This document shows, piece by piece, positions 23,215 to 36,066 of a stretch of DNA of 64,000 nt. Where the stretch lies: positions 8,417,001 to 8,481,000 of the forward strand of contig NC_063155.1 in NCBI RefSeq assembly GCF_020921035.1, written 5' to 3'. The translations under genes and the position numbers were made by a program. This DNA is from Rhodamnia argentea (lineage: Eukaryota > Streptophyta > Magnoliopsida > Myrtales > Myrtaceae). The first letter of the stretch is position 1; each line of letters begins with the position of its first letter. The notes under the pieces are model-generated. The model was not told the origin of the DNA. It saw nothing but the letters and a program-made list of their open reading frames with translations, and did not search any database.

Positions 23215-24459
23215 ATGGTGTCCTCAAGCATCCCAACAGTTGATCTCTCTCCTTTCTTCAACGAGGGAGGTGATGAGCATGGAAGAAAGGAGGCAATAGA
23301 GACCATAACCAAGGCTTGTCTTGAGCATGGCTTCTTCCAAATAGTGAACCATGGCATACCCACCGATCTTATGAATAAAGCCCTCCAACACTCCAAGACA
23401 TTCTTTCAATACCCACCTGAAGAGAAGCTCAAGTCGAGTCCCCGGCCAGGCGAAGGCGCTTGTCAGCTTCCTATCGGCTACAACATCCAGCCCGATCACT
23501 CGGTGGACAAGAATGAGTACTTCCTGGTGTTCCAACCGGGATCAAGCTATAATGTATACCCTGAAAATCTGCCTGAACTCAGGTAATTTTCAGATCACTG
23601 TTGGCCTGCCCTTGTTCTTTTCCCTTTTATTTGGTCTAATTTTAAGTGAAATGCTGCTGATTCCTTAAAAAACATGCCCTTTTACCCTTTGACAGGAGTG
23701 TGATGGAAGATCTCTATCCACGCTTTGTTGGAATTGGTTCTCTTATGGAAAGCATCATAAATGACTGCTTGGGGCTGCCTCCGAATTTCCTGAAAGAGTA
23801 TAATGATGAACGGAGCTGGGACTTCATGGCAGCATTCCACTATTTCCCTGCGACAGAGAGCGAGAACAATGGAATCACGGAGCATGAAGATGGGAACTGC
23901 ATCACCTTCGTGTTCCAGGATGAAGTTGGAGGCCTCGAAGTTCGCAAGGATGGGGAGTGGATTCCCGTTGTTCCGGAGGAAGGCAGTATTGTGGTTAACG
24001 TGGCTGATTTCATTCAGGTAAGTGAAAACATTCGACTTTTTCCCCCTATCCAGCGAGCGATCGACAGAGGGATCGTCCATTGCTGACTCTTGCCATGCAT
24101 CTTTTGTTCTTCTTTCCATCTTTTCATCACGTCAGACAACAAATGCTAATTCCTTGTGTTGCATGGCGGTGCTGGTCCGTGTGGAAAAGGTGATGAGCAA
24201 CAAAAAATTCAATAGCGCCACTCACAGGGTGGTGAGATCGGAAGGAAAAAGCCGATACTCATACGGCTTCTTCTACAACTTGAACTGGGACAAATGGGTG
24301 GAGCCGCTGCCACAGTTCACTACGGAGATCGGAGAGCCGCCTAAGTACAAGAGATTCCAAGTCAGGGAGTACCAGATGATGAGGATGAAGAACAAGCAAC
24401 ATCCGCCTGCTAGGCCGGAAGATGAGATCGGCATCACTTATTATGCCATTGATACTTAG
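23215..24459 (+). CDS. 2-oxoglutarate/Fe(II)-dependent dioxygenase (DOXC class)
   Basis: Three coding exons (23215-23582, 23696-24017, 24190-24459) join in frame to 319 residues. The N-terminal DIOX_N part shows IPTVDLSPF and CLEHGFFQIVNHGIP; the C-terminal 2OG-Fe(II) part carries the catalytic set. His186 and Asp188 (TEHEDGN) with His242 (ATHRVV) would bind iron, and Arg252-x-Ser254 (RYSYGFF) would bind 2-oxoglutarate. Such soluble enzymes hydroxylate or demethylate small molecules (flavonoids, hormones, other specialised metabolites); the substrate cannot be read from sequence. The first exon contains the usual start four residues before the IPTVDL block. All key residues are present, so it should be active. 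The acceptor of intron 2 (gtggaaaag) is purine-rich and weak, but frame and family alignment require it. Confidence 0.9.
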
Positions 24460-25156
24460 CAAGGATGGAAATATCCCTATCAAGAACATGTGCCATCGTA
24501 ATGTCTTAAGCAACTAGTACTTGCGTTCCCTGAAGTCAAGAATAAGAACTTTTCACTGTCTGAATGGTTCCAAAAATGTAAAAAGTGTGAAGTAATTAAG
24601 GGTTGTGATCGAGATGCTCATGATGCTTCCCTTTGTTAGTCCCCCTCCACTGTCATGTCCTAATATTACAGTTCCCTTCGTCAAGTTTACCTCAGAAATC
24701 CTCCATTAGAGAAACGATTTTCTCTTCACCTTGTGAATACACCACTCGTCCATTGTGCCAAGTGAATGTATCTTTAGAAGTTGGGATATGTTTTAGTATT
24801 CTATCTTCTCACTTTGAGTAACAAGATAAGGAAATATGAAGAAATGTTCATGCCCACATAAATTATTGTGAGGATAATGCAGCTAAATTTAGCTCCTCAA
24901 ACCAACCCCTCCCCCCCCCCCAAAAAAAAAAAAAAAAGATGTGCCTACCTTCTTTTAAGCATTAGAGGTATGATTTCTTTAAAAATTTAAAAACGAGTTA
25001 GCGGTTTGGCACTTCATTTTCCTTGTATCTGCTCACCCTTTTGCTCATCTGTTCCTTGTAGTATAAAGACTTAGAAAAGCTTCTGTCGATGTAATTGCAA
25101 TTATCCAGTGCTGTGAAATTTTATGAACTTACAGTCCTCCAAAGGGTGTGACACAG

Positions 25157-26569
25157 GGGCTTTTTCCAAACCAAGATAAAAAATAATAATAATAATTACC
25201 AAATCAAGTGTAAAAAAATTTTATTTACCAAATCAAGTGCCACTCGACAATCTTGTGGCTGAGCGGTCCCTCACTTGGCAATCACCTTGTTGAGCGGGCC
25301 AAAATAGCAAAATATTTCCCGCTCGGCGGTCTGATTGCCGAGCGGGCGGTGCACATATATTTTTTTTTAATTTTCTATGCTTGCTCAATTTTTTATTGTT
25401 TTCTTTATTAATCATTTTTTAATTTATTTTTCTTATTTTCTTTTAATCATTTTTTTATTATTTAATTTGTTCTTTAGAATGGACAAAATATTAATGAAAT
25501 TTCTATATAATACAATGAACTGCTTTAACTAGCAAGCGAATGAACAATCGAGGCCGCGGAGCGAACGCTCGCTCGGTCCGTGGGGTTGAGGCTTGCTCGT
25601 TCGTTCGTTCGTTCGCTCCGCGGCCTCGATCGTTCACTTGCTCATCCTCAATTTTCAATTCGTGGTGAACTCTCTCCATCAAAGACCTTTCGGATTCAAT
25701 TGGAAGGAGAGATCCCACGAGAAATCCATTTGCAACTCATCCTCATCGTCCGACATGGTCACACCGGTTCCTTTGCCCAAACTCATTCCTACAAATAATT
25801 CCAATTTACGGAAAAATGTGTTCTTGAGTGAGCCCACTCCATTGAGCACTAGGCATGGCAAGGAAACCACGACACATAACGTAAATATGAGCGTTAAATT
25901 CATAAACATGGTGCATACGCTCTATTTTGATAGTCCCTTTCCTCACCCTATAATGAGACCAGGATGGCTTGGTTTACTCCTACACGAAATGTAAACATGA
26001 GCAAGCGGACGAATGATTGAGGCCATGGAGTGAACGAACGAGTGAGCGAATGAACGATTGAGACCGTGGAGCGAGCGAGCAAGCGAACGAACGAGCCTCG
26101 ACCCCGTGGACCGAGCGAGTGAGCAACGAACGAGCAACCTCGATCATTCGTTCGCCCGCTCGTTAACATAGAACATTGTATTATATAGGAATTTCATTCA
26201 TATTTTGTCCATTCTAGAGAACAAATTGAATAATAAAAAAATTATTAAAAGAAAATAAGAAAAATAAATAAAAAAATGATTAAAAAAGAAAGCAACAAAA
26301 ATTTTTTTTTAAAAAGTTGAGTGCTTGATCGGCGGTCATACTGCCGAGCAAAGATAAAAATTTTTAAAAAAAAATATGTGCACCGCCAACTCGGCAATCG
26401 GACTACCGAGTGGGAATTTTTTTTGCTTTTTTGGCTCGCTCAGCGGTGTGGCTGCCGAGCGAGGGACCGCTCCATAGCAAAACTGTCGAGCAGCACCTAA
26501 TTTGGTAAATAAATTTTTTTTACATTTGATTTGGTAATTTTTTTTTTATCTTGGTTTGGAAAAAAGCCC
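25157..26569. mobile_element. Mutator-like transposon with long terminal inverted repeats
   Basis: The left end GGGCTTTTTCCAAACCAAGA and the right end, reversed, GGGCTTTTTTCCAAACCAAG match nearly perfectly. Immediately outside are GTGACACAG (25148-25156) and GTGACATAG (26570-26578), a 9-bp target-site duplication with one difference; that length is typical of Mutator-like elements. The arms run about 480-570 bp on each side and include the GC-rich words CTCGGCGGTCTGATTGCCGAG and a run of CGTTCGTTCG. The central 350 bp (about 25650-25995) are unlike the arms. No transposase is recognisable, so the element is non-autonomous. The centre could be captured host DNA (Pack-MULE), which is untested. 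Confidence 0.85.
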
Positions 26570-28204
26570 GTGACATAGCAACACAAAATGGAAAGATGAA
26601 CTTAGGCCTGAGTTAGCCTTTATTGGGGGTGAGCACTACGGACGGGAACCGGACCATACCGTATCGATGGTTCTAGGCGGCTGTTGGATATCGGTCCGGT
26701 CCTCCATTCCATGGGTGGACCCACCCACCCGGACTGGACTCTTTTCATCAGTAATGTCCCACCTATACAGAAAACTAACTCTTTCACCAGGGGGGATTAC
26801 AAAAATCTCTCTTTCTTGGCTGTATGACTTGTTCTCCTAGCTTCTAAACCTTTTTCTTACAGGAAAAAAAAAAAAAAAAGCAACGAGAAGAGATGGTGGA
26901 ACATGATTAAAACGTTTCTTAATATGGATCAGTCCATACCTGCTAGAAATTTCTTCTTTTGAGGGTTTGCTGAAGATGGTATCTCTTCCATATGAGTTAG
27001 AGACATTGACCACATAAGTAATTCTATGTTTACGTCTACTTTCCCCCTCGTCAGTTCTGCACTGTATCATTTACATTACTGGTGGGTTTCAGTGCGCAAT
27101 TCCTGATGTTCTGGTCTTCAATATCATCTTTCGCCATTTAGACCGGCCGCATTAAAATTGTTAAGACACACGTACGAATTGTTTTAGAGAAGTACCATAT
27201 CGGAGAATTGTTATCGTGCTGAATATTTAATATATCATAATTGGCTTAAAACTCATTGATTTAACTTTTTAGTGAATGTGAGTTCAACTAGCAATGTTGA
27301 GTTGACGGACTTGGACTTGGACACTTTCTTAGAGAAAATTACCACTGCATGGAACAGTGAATTATTCCTGATCATTTCCATCAATGAAGATCGCACAATC
27401 AGAGAAGAGTGCAAGGTAAGCCTATCTAAGAGCATTCTTCGATTGTGCTTGCTGGCTGTGGAGGGAACTGAGAGAGGTCTTGAGTGGATCTGTTTGTTTT
27501 TGTTAAAAAATTATTTTGCGAGTCTCGATACGACGGTTCTCGGCTCCAATCCGGTTCCCGAGTGGGTCCAAAATTAGGTTGGCCGGTCTCACGAACATGT
27601 AATAAATGGGCTCATAAACCCAACCGAGCTCGTTAAAAAGCCCAATCCATTTTTCATTGTTCTCTAAAGAAGGTGCAAGCTTGCGTAAAAGGAAAAGAAG
27701 GAGCACAAGCCAGCGAGAGAGAAAAAAAACAAAAAACAAGAAGGAGAAGAAAGCTCGTCCGTGACAGAAGGAAAAGGGCAAAAGAGAGGAGACTGAGAAA
27801 GTTTCCCGCATAGCCATTTGGACGTCCCGATACGAAGTACAACATCTGATAAGTATTTAAGCCCATCGTTCGTTTTAACGGTTTAGCGGGAGTGAAATTT
27901 TAAAGTTTCATGCTCAAGCTCCACGTTGTGAATAGCTTTGAATATCCGCTTCAAAAGAGAGTTTTGTTAGTGCGTAGGAGTTGTTTTGTTAGCGAATAAG
28001 CATGGTTTAGCCGATTTGTAGTTGAGGTGGCGTTTTACTCGATTTTGACGTTGTTTCTCGTTTGTTTAATAGATTTGAAGCTCATGGTTCGAATAACCTC
28101 CGTTGGTTGTTTTTAATAGGATTAAAAGGCTCTTCTGAAGATTTGAAGTCAATGTGAGATCTGTTGACTTTTGACTATCAAATTAGAGATAAGGTTATTT
28201 TGGA

Positions 28205-28850
28205 CCATGCACTTTTGGGATTTTTACAATTTTTTTGGGAGACAATTTGCTAGAAGAGCAAAATTGTCATATTTTAAAAGTCGCCGACCAAAATACCTTG
28301 AACGTTCATGGCTAGTTGATTGTGGTCATTTCCTTTTTTTTTTATTTTTACAACTTTTTTGGGAGATAATTTGACAGAAGGGCAAAATCGTCGTTCTTTA
28401 AAAGTCGCCAGCCAAAATATCCAAAATAGTCTATAGCCAGTTGATTGTGGCCATTTCCTATTTTTTGAGATTTTTACAATTTTTTTGGGAGACAATTTGC
28501 CGGAATGGCAAAATTGTCATATTTTAAAAGTCGCTAGCCAAAACACCTTGAATCGTTCATGGTTAGTTGATTGTGGTCATTTCTTTTTTTTATTATTTTT
28601 ACAATTTTTTTGGGAGATAATTTGACTGAAGGGCAAAATCATCGTTCTTTAAAAGTCGCCAACCAAAATATCCAAAATAGTCTATGGCCAGTTGATTGTG
28701 GTAATTTCCTATTTTTTTTTTTTTTTTTACAATTTTTTTAGGAGACAATTTGCCAGAAGGGCAAAATTGTCATTTTTTAAAAGTCGTTAGCCAAAATACC
28801 CAAAATAGTCCATGGCCAGTTGATTGTGACCATTTCTTATTTTTTGAATT
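28205..28850. repeat. Five-copy tandem repeat, about 125 bp, in an alternating dimer pattern
   Basis: The landmark GACAATTTG or GATAATTTG occurs at 28241, 28365, 28491, 28616 and 28744, a spacing of 124-128 bp. Copies 1 and 3 share AAATTGTCATATTTTAAAAG and a 'cttgaa(t)cgttcatgg' phrase. Copies 2 and 4 share GATAATTTGAC, CGTTCTTTAAAAGTCGCC and 'ccaaaatagtctat'. The pattern is therefore ABABA, a higher-order unit of about 250 bp. Each copy carries TTGATTGTGG. Non-coding. Confidence 0.88.
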
Positions 28851-29070
28851 TTTTTATATTTTTCTTCATTTTTTTGCAAGTTTCTATGATTTTTCTATAT
28901 TTTTAATCAATTTTCTATATTCTAATTTTCTAATATTCGAATTTTGAAATTATTAAAAACATATTTTTCGGACCGGGTCAAACCCCACCCCCGCTTCTCG
29001 GGCCATCTGATCCCCCTTTTTTTTTCCCAAAATTTCATTTTAAACTCCTAAAATTATTTTAAATATTTTG

Positions 29071-29132
29071 AAAATCGTCAAAATGAATATGGATATAGTT
29101 GCAAAAATCGTCAAAATGAATATGGACATAGT
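29071..29132. repeat. 33-bp tandem duplication
   Basis: ATCGTCAAAATGAATATGGA occurs twice with a 33-bp spacing. Confidence 0.85.
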
Positions 29133-30349
29133 TTCAAACTGGCAAATTTTTTTTTTCTCTATTTTGGTAAAAAATAAATTTAATTGCAATTTGGAAAAAA
29201 GCCCCGAATCTCCATTCCTTTATGAGTCTCAAGCTCTTGCTCTGCGTGACTTTGCAGGTTATACGGAAATTCCTCAGTACAAAAGCTGAAAATGGCATGC
29301 CATATACATTTCCAAATAAGTGGGAAATTCCCTTTTTGAATGAGATCTCAGAAACATTCAGTAAAAAACAAAATTTGTAAACGTAACAATTTGAGAAAAC
29401 AACCATCTTCTTTTATTTGTTTTTATGCAATTTTCATAAGCAAAAATGAATAGGAAAGGAACAAATTCTTTGTCTCTGTGTCTCTCTGTTTTTTTCTAAA
29501 TGGCTCACATGCCTGTTCTCCTTCATGTAGGAGTGAAAGTACTTGAATCATGCTTCATCACAGAAGATTTGAGGCATTTTTGTTCTTCGATCATATGCAT
29601 TAGATCCTTTATTACATCTTAGCATTCTGCATAATCCTTTACGAGATTAGGGTGATTGTTTTTCTTTACATAAATTCGTAAACATTATAACTATTGAGGG
29701 TATAAATAATAACCAAATAAATAAAACAATATTTACGAAACTACAAAAAATAACTATAACGAAATTTTCCTCAAACTATCGACGGGAAGCACATGCCGAA
29801 TGAAGAGCTCAAACTATCAAGAGACAGCACTGAGTAAGGAGGCCGGCTTTACTTTTATCTCAACTTCTACAAAATAAAAAAGTCCCAATTTAATTTAAAC
29901 ATGACGAAAATATTAGCAAAAAAATAAAAAAAAAACTAACAACCTATAATAACATCAATAAATGCATTTGAGGTGAGGGGGATCTCCTTCAACGAGCAAA
30001 TGAGGCCGATGAACAGCAAGAGCGAGAAACTAACGATAGTAATGAAAGGGCGTCCAAGAGAGAGGGTGTTTTGAGGCGAGACGAGGGAGGATTCTCTAAG
30101 AAAAACTTCGTGAGCTGAGTGAGGGAGAGTGCAAGAGCTAAGTGAAATGAAGAAAATTTTCGAAAGTGCGAGAGGAGAGAGGGCTCTGAGAGGAGAATTC
30201 TTGCTTCTTGCTTCTGAGCAGAGAGTTTTTCATTCTTGCTTGTGAACAGAGAGCCTTCGACTGCGCTTCTGAGCCGAAGGCTCTGTAACGCTCGTGAAGG
30301 TGTTGTAGCGCCTGATTAAAGGCGCTGGAACGCCTTGAATGAGGTGGGG

Positions 30350-30661
30350 GTCCCCCTCCGCTCGGCAGTCATATTGCCGAACGGATAGGGGGTGACACCC
30401 ACTCGGCATAATGAGTGCCGAGCGGGTAGGGGCCCCCTTGCCTATAGGGGAGAGTCCTAATCTACAACCCACTCGGCACTCAAAGTGCCGAGTGGGTGGG
30501 CTCGGCACCTAAGCCGCTGAGTGGGGGTCCGCTCGGCTTATAAAATGCCGAGTGGGACCCGGTCGGCACTATCACCGCCGAGCAGACCCCAAATTGGTAA
30601 ATGCCTTTTTTCACCCTATTTTGGTATTTTTTTTTTAATCCCAATTTGGAAAAAAGGCCCC
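30350..30661. mobile_element. Right arm of a second Mutator-like element
   Basis: The sequence ends CCCAATTTGGAAAAAAGGCC and is preceded by several CTCGGCAnnnnTGCCGAG-type palindromic words and 'accaaattggtaaatg' phrases, as in the arms of the complete element at 25.2-26.6 kb. A matching left end was not found. It abuts the decayed end of the CYP98 pseudogene. A further right-hand end (CAATTTGGAAAAAAGCCCC) stops at about 29205. Confidence 0.6.
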
Positions 30662-30754
30662 TATTTCGACCCGCATCAGGGGAATATATTGCCCGCCGAG
30701 TTCGGTGAATATGCAATTTTTTCTGTTCTGATATGAAAGAAAACATTCAGAGCC

Positions 30755-31583
30755 TTTTTCTCGCATACCAAGCAAGGCATCCACAAAGTGCTGCACCGCA
30801 GCACCGCGGTCTTCTTTTTTTAGCGTGTGCTCTCTGGCGATAGCTCGCACGGATCCCTCCGAGCAACATGTCTCCGCAACTCCTCTTAGTTCGGCCAAAA
30901 GCCCCGACCGAGCCACCGGACATGCTCCTAGACAAACAAGGAAAGCGATGCGCCTCGCCGGTTCACTTCGGCGACTGTTTCCTTGAACTCCAACCCTTGC
31001 TCAGTTGTCTCAAGCCCCCCGCCGTCACGAGCCTCTTCCCGAACACGAGCAGCGACACGCAATTAACCTTGACCGAGCCTAAGTAACGACCAAGCTGCTC
31101 CCCTGATCTTCATTACGGGTGCAATCTTGGAAAACGGATTCCGCCATGTTCCTGACTTCATCTTCTCTAATGGGCCTTAGAACTTCAATTCTCCTTGCAG
31201 AGAACAGCTCGAGGACACAGATTTTTCTGAACTCGGCCCATACAAGCCCCTTGCCATCTCTAGTAATCTTGACTGTAGACTCCATCCTGTGCCTGCTGGC
31301 CAATACTTGGTCATGATCTTTGAGGACTTCCTTGGCCAAATCAGGACTAGACAGGACAATGCTCAGCTTGGAACCGAGCCAAACCGACATGACAGGGCCG
31401 TAGAGCCACGACCACTCGGCGAAGCAGCTAGCTGCGGCCGCCTTGGGTTTGATTTGGTGTAAATTGCCTAGGAGTGGAAAAGGGTAAGGACCCGGTTGGG
31501 TGCCTCCTGGGCTTCCTCCATTGGCAAAGCTTGATGGCCAAGAAGATGGAGATGATGAGGACGAAGGGTTCATATGAATCCAT
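30755..31583 (-). pseudogene. CYP98-type cytochrome P450 pseudogene (p-coumaroyl ester 3'-hydroxylase family)
   Basis: The reading starts at the ATG 31583-31581 with the N-terminal membrane anchor EPFVLIISIFLAIKLCQW in one frame. It continues in another frame as PGPYPFPLLGNLHQIKP, then SVWLGSKLSIVLSSPDLAKEV, ICVLELF and LRPIREDEVRNMAESVFQDC, the last a strong CYP98A signature. About ten residues expected between VWAE and ICVLELF (the DYGPHYVKV region) are missing. Downstream, FGKR, EQGLEFKETVAEV and AREHTLKKEDRGAAVQHFVD are recognisable in different frames, with stops between them. The I-helix, ExxR and haem-cysteine regions are absent. At least three frame changes plus the truncation mean it is dead. 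CYP98 enzymes act in lignin biosynthesis at the ER; this is a relic of such a gene. Confidence 0.88.
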
Positions 31584-32883
31584 TCCGAAAAGGAAGAGAA
31601 ACGATCAACACTTCCACTTATCTCACGTTTGACATTGAATTTGGAGCTATAGAAGGACTTTAAAATAAGTATGTGATTTAAATTTTTCTTGGTTAACAAA
31701 TATAAAGGAAGTTGTATCACCTGCATGACTCCGCTCAAGCAAACATGCAAAAAGATCCGACCGGATCGGGAATCGGCTCCTAGGTGCGCCGGTCCAGTTC
31801 TTGGTTCTAGATATTGAACCGCCCATCCGGGTCGGATCAACTATATGTTTTTTTTTTATTTTATTTCTTAAAAAATTTAAAGAAACTATTTATATTCATA
31901 ATTATAACGGGTTCTTCTATGGATGGTTATGGAATGAAAGTGACTCGGTTCAAGGCTTTTCTCAAGTGTGAAATCATGCAAAAATGGTGGACTAAGTGAG
32001 GACGGCCATGCTCACACAATTTTAGAAGCCTCTTTTGTAGTGGGTTGATTCTTTTGCAGGTAAGGAGAAGTGTCATCCAACCTTGCTTTGAAAATGTAGC
32101 TGTGATGCAAAAGAGTGTATCCACTTTAACTGTAGCAGGATATGAAAAAGGTGCTAATAAGTATTTCAAGCACATGCAATCAGTTTCATTGAACCGCTCG
32201 GTTCTAGGCACTTCTGTGAGTCGGTCCAGAACCGATTGCCCTTGAAGTCATCCCCAAGTCTCTTGGGGTTCCAGGACCATGATTACGTGGCATATTCTCA
32301 TTGGCTGTCCCTAACTTTGTTTGGATAAGATATTGATGTTCCATTCGGGAGTTTGCAACTTGCAGAGGTGGACCCCAGAAAATAAACATAAAACAAGGAT
32401 CATTGAAGATGACCAACCCTGTTCTCCCACGTGGATATCCGATGCCTATCTTTTCGTACCTCGAACATTATAATTCTAATTGATTAATATGAAGATAATT
32501 ACAAAACTAAAGTTGCATAGGTTAACACAGGAAATGCATGGTATATTTTTTCTTATAAATATTTGTATAATATATGTTGCGAATTTAAACGAGTTTAGTC
32601 TTATGCGCAAATTCATGATGTGATTCTAAACAAGTCAATGCCATAAACATGACTTGGATCTAGAGCATGCCATGGCAACGGTGAAAAAGATATCACCAAC
32701 GTAATCCAGGTCTTAGACATGGTATGGTAAATGGCCATAACAGTATTCACGATTGTTTTATTTTAAAAATAATATTTTTTGTGTAAATGTATGTATGTTT
32801 GTATGGAGAGAAAGATCTCACAAGTCGCAAAAATTGAATAGGGTTCCTTTGAGGGGGAAAATTAGCACATGGTTGTACTTGCG

Positions 32884-33172
32884 AAAACTTTCATATGTCC
32901 TCAAAACCTGGCTTTTTCATATGTTGAGGTAATTCTTATCGTGTGTCAAGTAGTATGAATTCATCTCTCAGAATACGGTAATACTTTAGGGTTTTGGTGA
33001 ACGGAAAACATCTTATCACATGCAAAAACTTTCAGATATTCTTGAAACCCGACTTTTTCATACCCAGAAGGCAATTATTATCATGTGTCGAGTAACATGA
33101 ATTCATGTATCAAAGAACACGATAATACTTTCGACCTGCTAATGGATCTTGATGGATGGAAAACATCGTGTT
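32884..33172. repeat. Diverged tandem duplication, period about 141 bp
   Basis: Two consecutive copies share the ordered words AAAACTTTCA, CTTTTTCATA, ATCRTGTGTCRAGTA, TGAATTCAT and GGAAAACATC. Many substitutions separate them, so the event is old. Confidence 0.75.
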
Positions 33173-34610
33173 ACACTAAAAACACACTCTCTCTCTCTGT
33201 CATAAAGGTATTGGGCCTACACATCCTTTGGAAAGGAACCAAATATCCATAGGAGGTAGGGACCAATCGAGCAAGAGAAGCCCAAAATCATGTTCAAAGC
33301 ACTTGAAATAGAAGCATAATCCTAATGAGGATATCTAAATAGTCATGAGAGTTACATGAAAGGGATATTTCCCCATAGGGCCATGCCAAAAAACCAAGTT
33401 AAAAACGAAGTTGATGGGACGCAAGAGGCTGGCTATTCTAGCTAATATCCATTCTTGTGGCTGTTTTCTATTCTTTGTGACGTCAGCCCTAGCTCCATTT
33501 GGAGGCATCAAAGATTCCGACCGCCTAAATATTTCCCTCAACGTGACGTTTGATCCAATCAGCAACAGTTTCTCATGAAGCTGGCCATGTTGGTAAAGTA
33601 GACGCCTAAATATAGTCTTGCGTATTTATAGTGCGCACAAACCGAGGCCAATTCCAGCACATTGTAATTTCTCTTTTGGTTCATTTGGTTTTGCAAATTT
33701 TGTATATTTAACTTCTTAAGAAACTTCCAAGAAAATATTTTCGTTTTCAGTTTTTCACTTTTCTCAAATAACCCGCCTCGACAAGAAATATCCGTTACGT
33801 ATAACAATTATTAAAGGAACGTCACCTAAGTCTAAAGATATTAATGGTATTGAGCTTTTCGGGTCGGACCACTTTGTCGTTTGGAATTGACTCGAGATCA
33901 GTGAAAGACGCCCGTCAATCGTTACGAAAACAGATTTCGTCGTATTGGAACTAATTAATTTAATGTGGAGATATTCCTCTTTCAATCAAGGACAAGTGAA
34001 CCATTTTTTCAGCTCCAAAGTGCCATTTCGGCTTTAGCGAGTACTGAATATGGGGTTGAGGTCAAGCTTTGGCCCATATGTAAGGCTCACAAAGTCTACT
34101 CTAATTAATCTCCGACATGAGTTGGGTCCCAATAAAAATCTCATTTAATTGGGTTTTTGGAGTTGATCTCGTGGAACTAATTACATGTTCTTGCCGAAAG
34201 TGAAAGGTACGCAAGTAACTCGACTGGTTGGAGAGGGGAGCCGTGAAAGAAAAGGATTTTTAAAAGTGGATTATCTCAATGAAATCGAATATTTGCCTGA
34301 AGAACAAAAGATCCCAGTTACTGATATCCCTCTATATCTATAACCTCTTATACATACCTTCTCTCGGAAAGTAAAGCAATTGGTTAGTCCCCAAAGATCT
34401 CCGAACATTAAGAAGCTCGTTCAAGCCTTCAAGTTTGACCAGTATCTTGTTCCAACCACCGACCAAGAATACTTGGTTTCACTCTATTTTCCAACCGAGG
34501 ATGCCTTTGATACTATTCTTATTTCACACGATCCAAGATCTTCCATAACGTTGGTGTGATTCGGTTTGAGCAAGAGATCCTGACGCGATACATATTCGTA
34601 ACGAAAATAG

Positions 34611-34991
34611 AGGGTTAACATTACGAAAAACCTAAAACGGATACATAAGTAACCTATATATCCCAAATCAATTTTTTTACCATCGAAAATATTAAATCGG
34701 TACACCTATGACGAATTTATCATCTGTTAGCTACTGTTATTTGCAGTTAAATTGTTGAGTTAGATGACACGTAGTAATTGACGGGTGTATTAGCTTGGGG
34801 TTTTTACCCTCCGGTTGTCTCAAATGTACCGATTTGTGATTTTTTGTGGTATTAACCCAATAGAACGGAAACTAACGGATAGTAAATTTGTCATGGGTGT
34901 ACCATTTTATCGTTTTTAGTGATCAAGAAATTGATTTTGAGTAAATTTGTCACAAGTGTATCAGTTTGGGATTTCTCGTGATATTAACCCT
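34611..34991. mobile_element. Inverted-repeat MITE (AGGGTTAA ends)
   Basis: The left end AGGGTTAACATTACGAAAAA and the right end, reversed, AGGGTTAATATCACGAGAAA are inverted copies. Inner words (ACGGATACA and TGTATCAGT; TGACGAATTTATCA and TAAATTTGTCA) continue the symmetry. 381 bp, non-coding; no clear target duplication. Confidence 0.75.
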
Positions 34992-35363
34992 AAACATTAA
35001 TACGAGGCACCATGTGTCAGCTTTAAGCGAAGCAAATAATGTACAATCAATCATATTGCTGTCAAACTTACGACTCAGAGACAAAAATAGGGACAAAAGA
35101 CGAAGATGGTTGGATCAAAATTAAAGTGAGAGATTGACACGAGAAAACATGATGAAGAGTTCACAACTCGGATTGCTGGGGGAAACAAGGAGAGGACTTG
35201 GTCTATCTCGCTGGCAACACAAGCTGAACCACAAACTCCTCCTTTCATTTTCCCTTTTCCTTTCTTTTTCTCTTGGGCAATTCACTATGCTCTCTCAGAC
35301 GATTCAATAATGCAAAAAGTCATCAATTTTTGAAATCTTCGCTTGTATGTTGGTACCAGTCTA

Positions 35364-35399
<36 letters not shown>

Positions 35400-35927
35400 C
35401 TGGAATACACTCACCCAACAGACAGCTCTTCCCGGCAATCCAGCCATTAATGGAGCTCATAGTACCCTCTCTTCCCCCCAAAAGAACCAAGAAAATCAAG
35501 AAAAAGGCTGACGAAAGAGAAGAACTGAAGTCCGAGGTCAACATAGGAATTGACAGGAACCCTAGCTCTATAAACTTCTATGCTTCAGCAGCCTCCGTTT
35601 GTCATCTAATTGAGTCAATTATAAAGAAATCACCCTTTTAGGGTTTCAAGAGCCCTTTTAAGTGCATTATAAACTTCGAGAACAAGAGTCCACTTATGCC
35701 CTAAGACTTGGTTGGGCTTCATGTCCGAATATATGTAAATGGGAAAACGAGGGAGTGTGCGAGAGAAAGGAGGGAAGGTAAGATGTCGATGTCAGAATGG
35801 GCACAAGGGAGCTGAAGCTTGTGGTCTCAGAAAAGGCAGGCATTGACTAACTTCTGGTCCACAAGCCTCGGCCAAGCTGGTCCACATTCGCCTCATGAAT
35901 TGGGGGTAGTTTTCCGCAGACCAAATG

Positions 35928-35961
<34 letters not shown>

Positions 35962-36066
35962 AGTTGTCACTTGTTACATAGCATCCACACACACTTCCCC
36001 CACTAGGACTTGCCACGTTTTCGAAAATCTATTTATGAGAAAAGGCACAATATCCCACAAGTGCAA

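Larger units (their letters stand above)
24460..30754. other. Repeat-dominated spacer
   Basis: Holds the dioxygenase 3' region, a Mutator-like element (25157-26569), a short sequence related to other CGGTTC-rich repeats (about 26620-26770), an unrecognised open stretch (27272-27577), a five-copy tandem repeat (28205-28850), a 33-bp tandem duplication (29071-29132) and right-hand ends of two more Mutator-like elements (near 29205 and 30661). No intact gene recognised. Confidence 0.55.

Noticed and set aside
27272-27577. Open frame with LTDLDLDTFLEKITTAWNSE and a GT-type end
   Set aside because: Looks slightly protein-like, but no family was recognised and no neighbouring exon continues it.
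28205-28850. CRISPR-like array
   Set aside because: Units are contiguous 125-bp tandem repeats without unique spacers, in a plant nuclear sequence.
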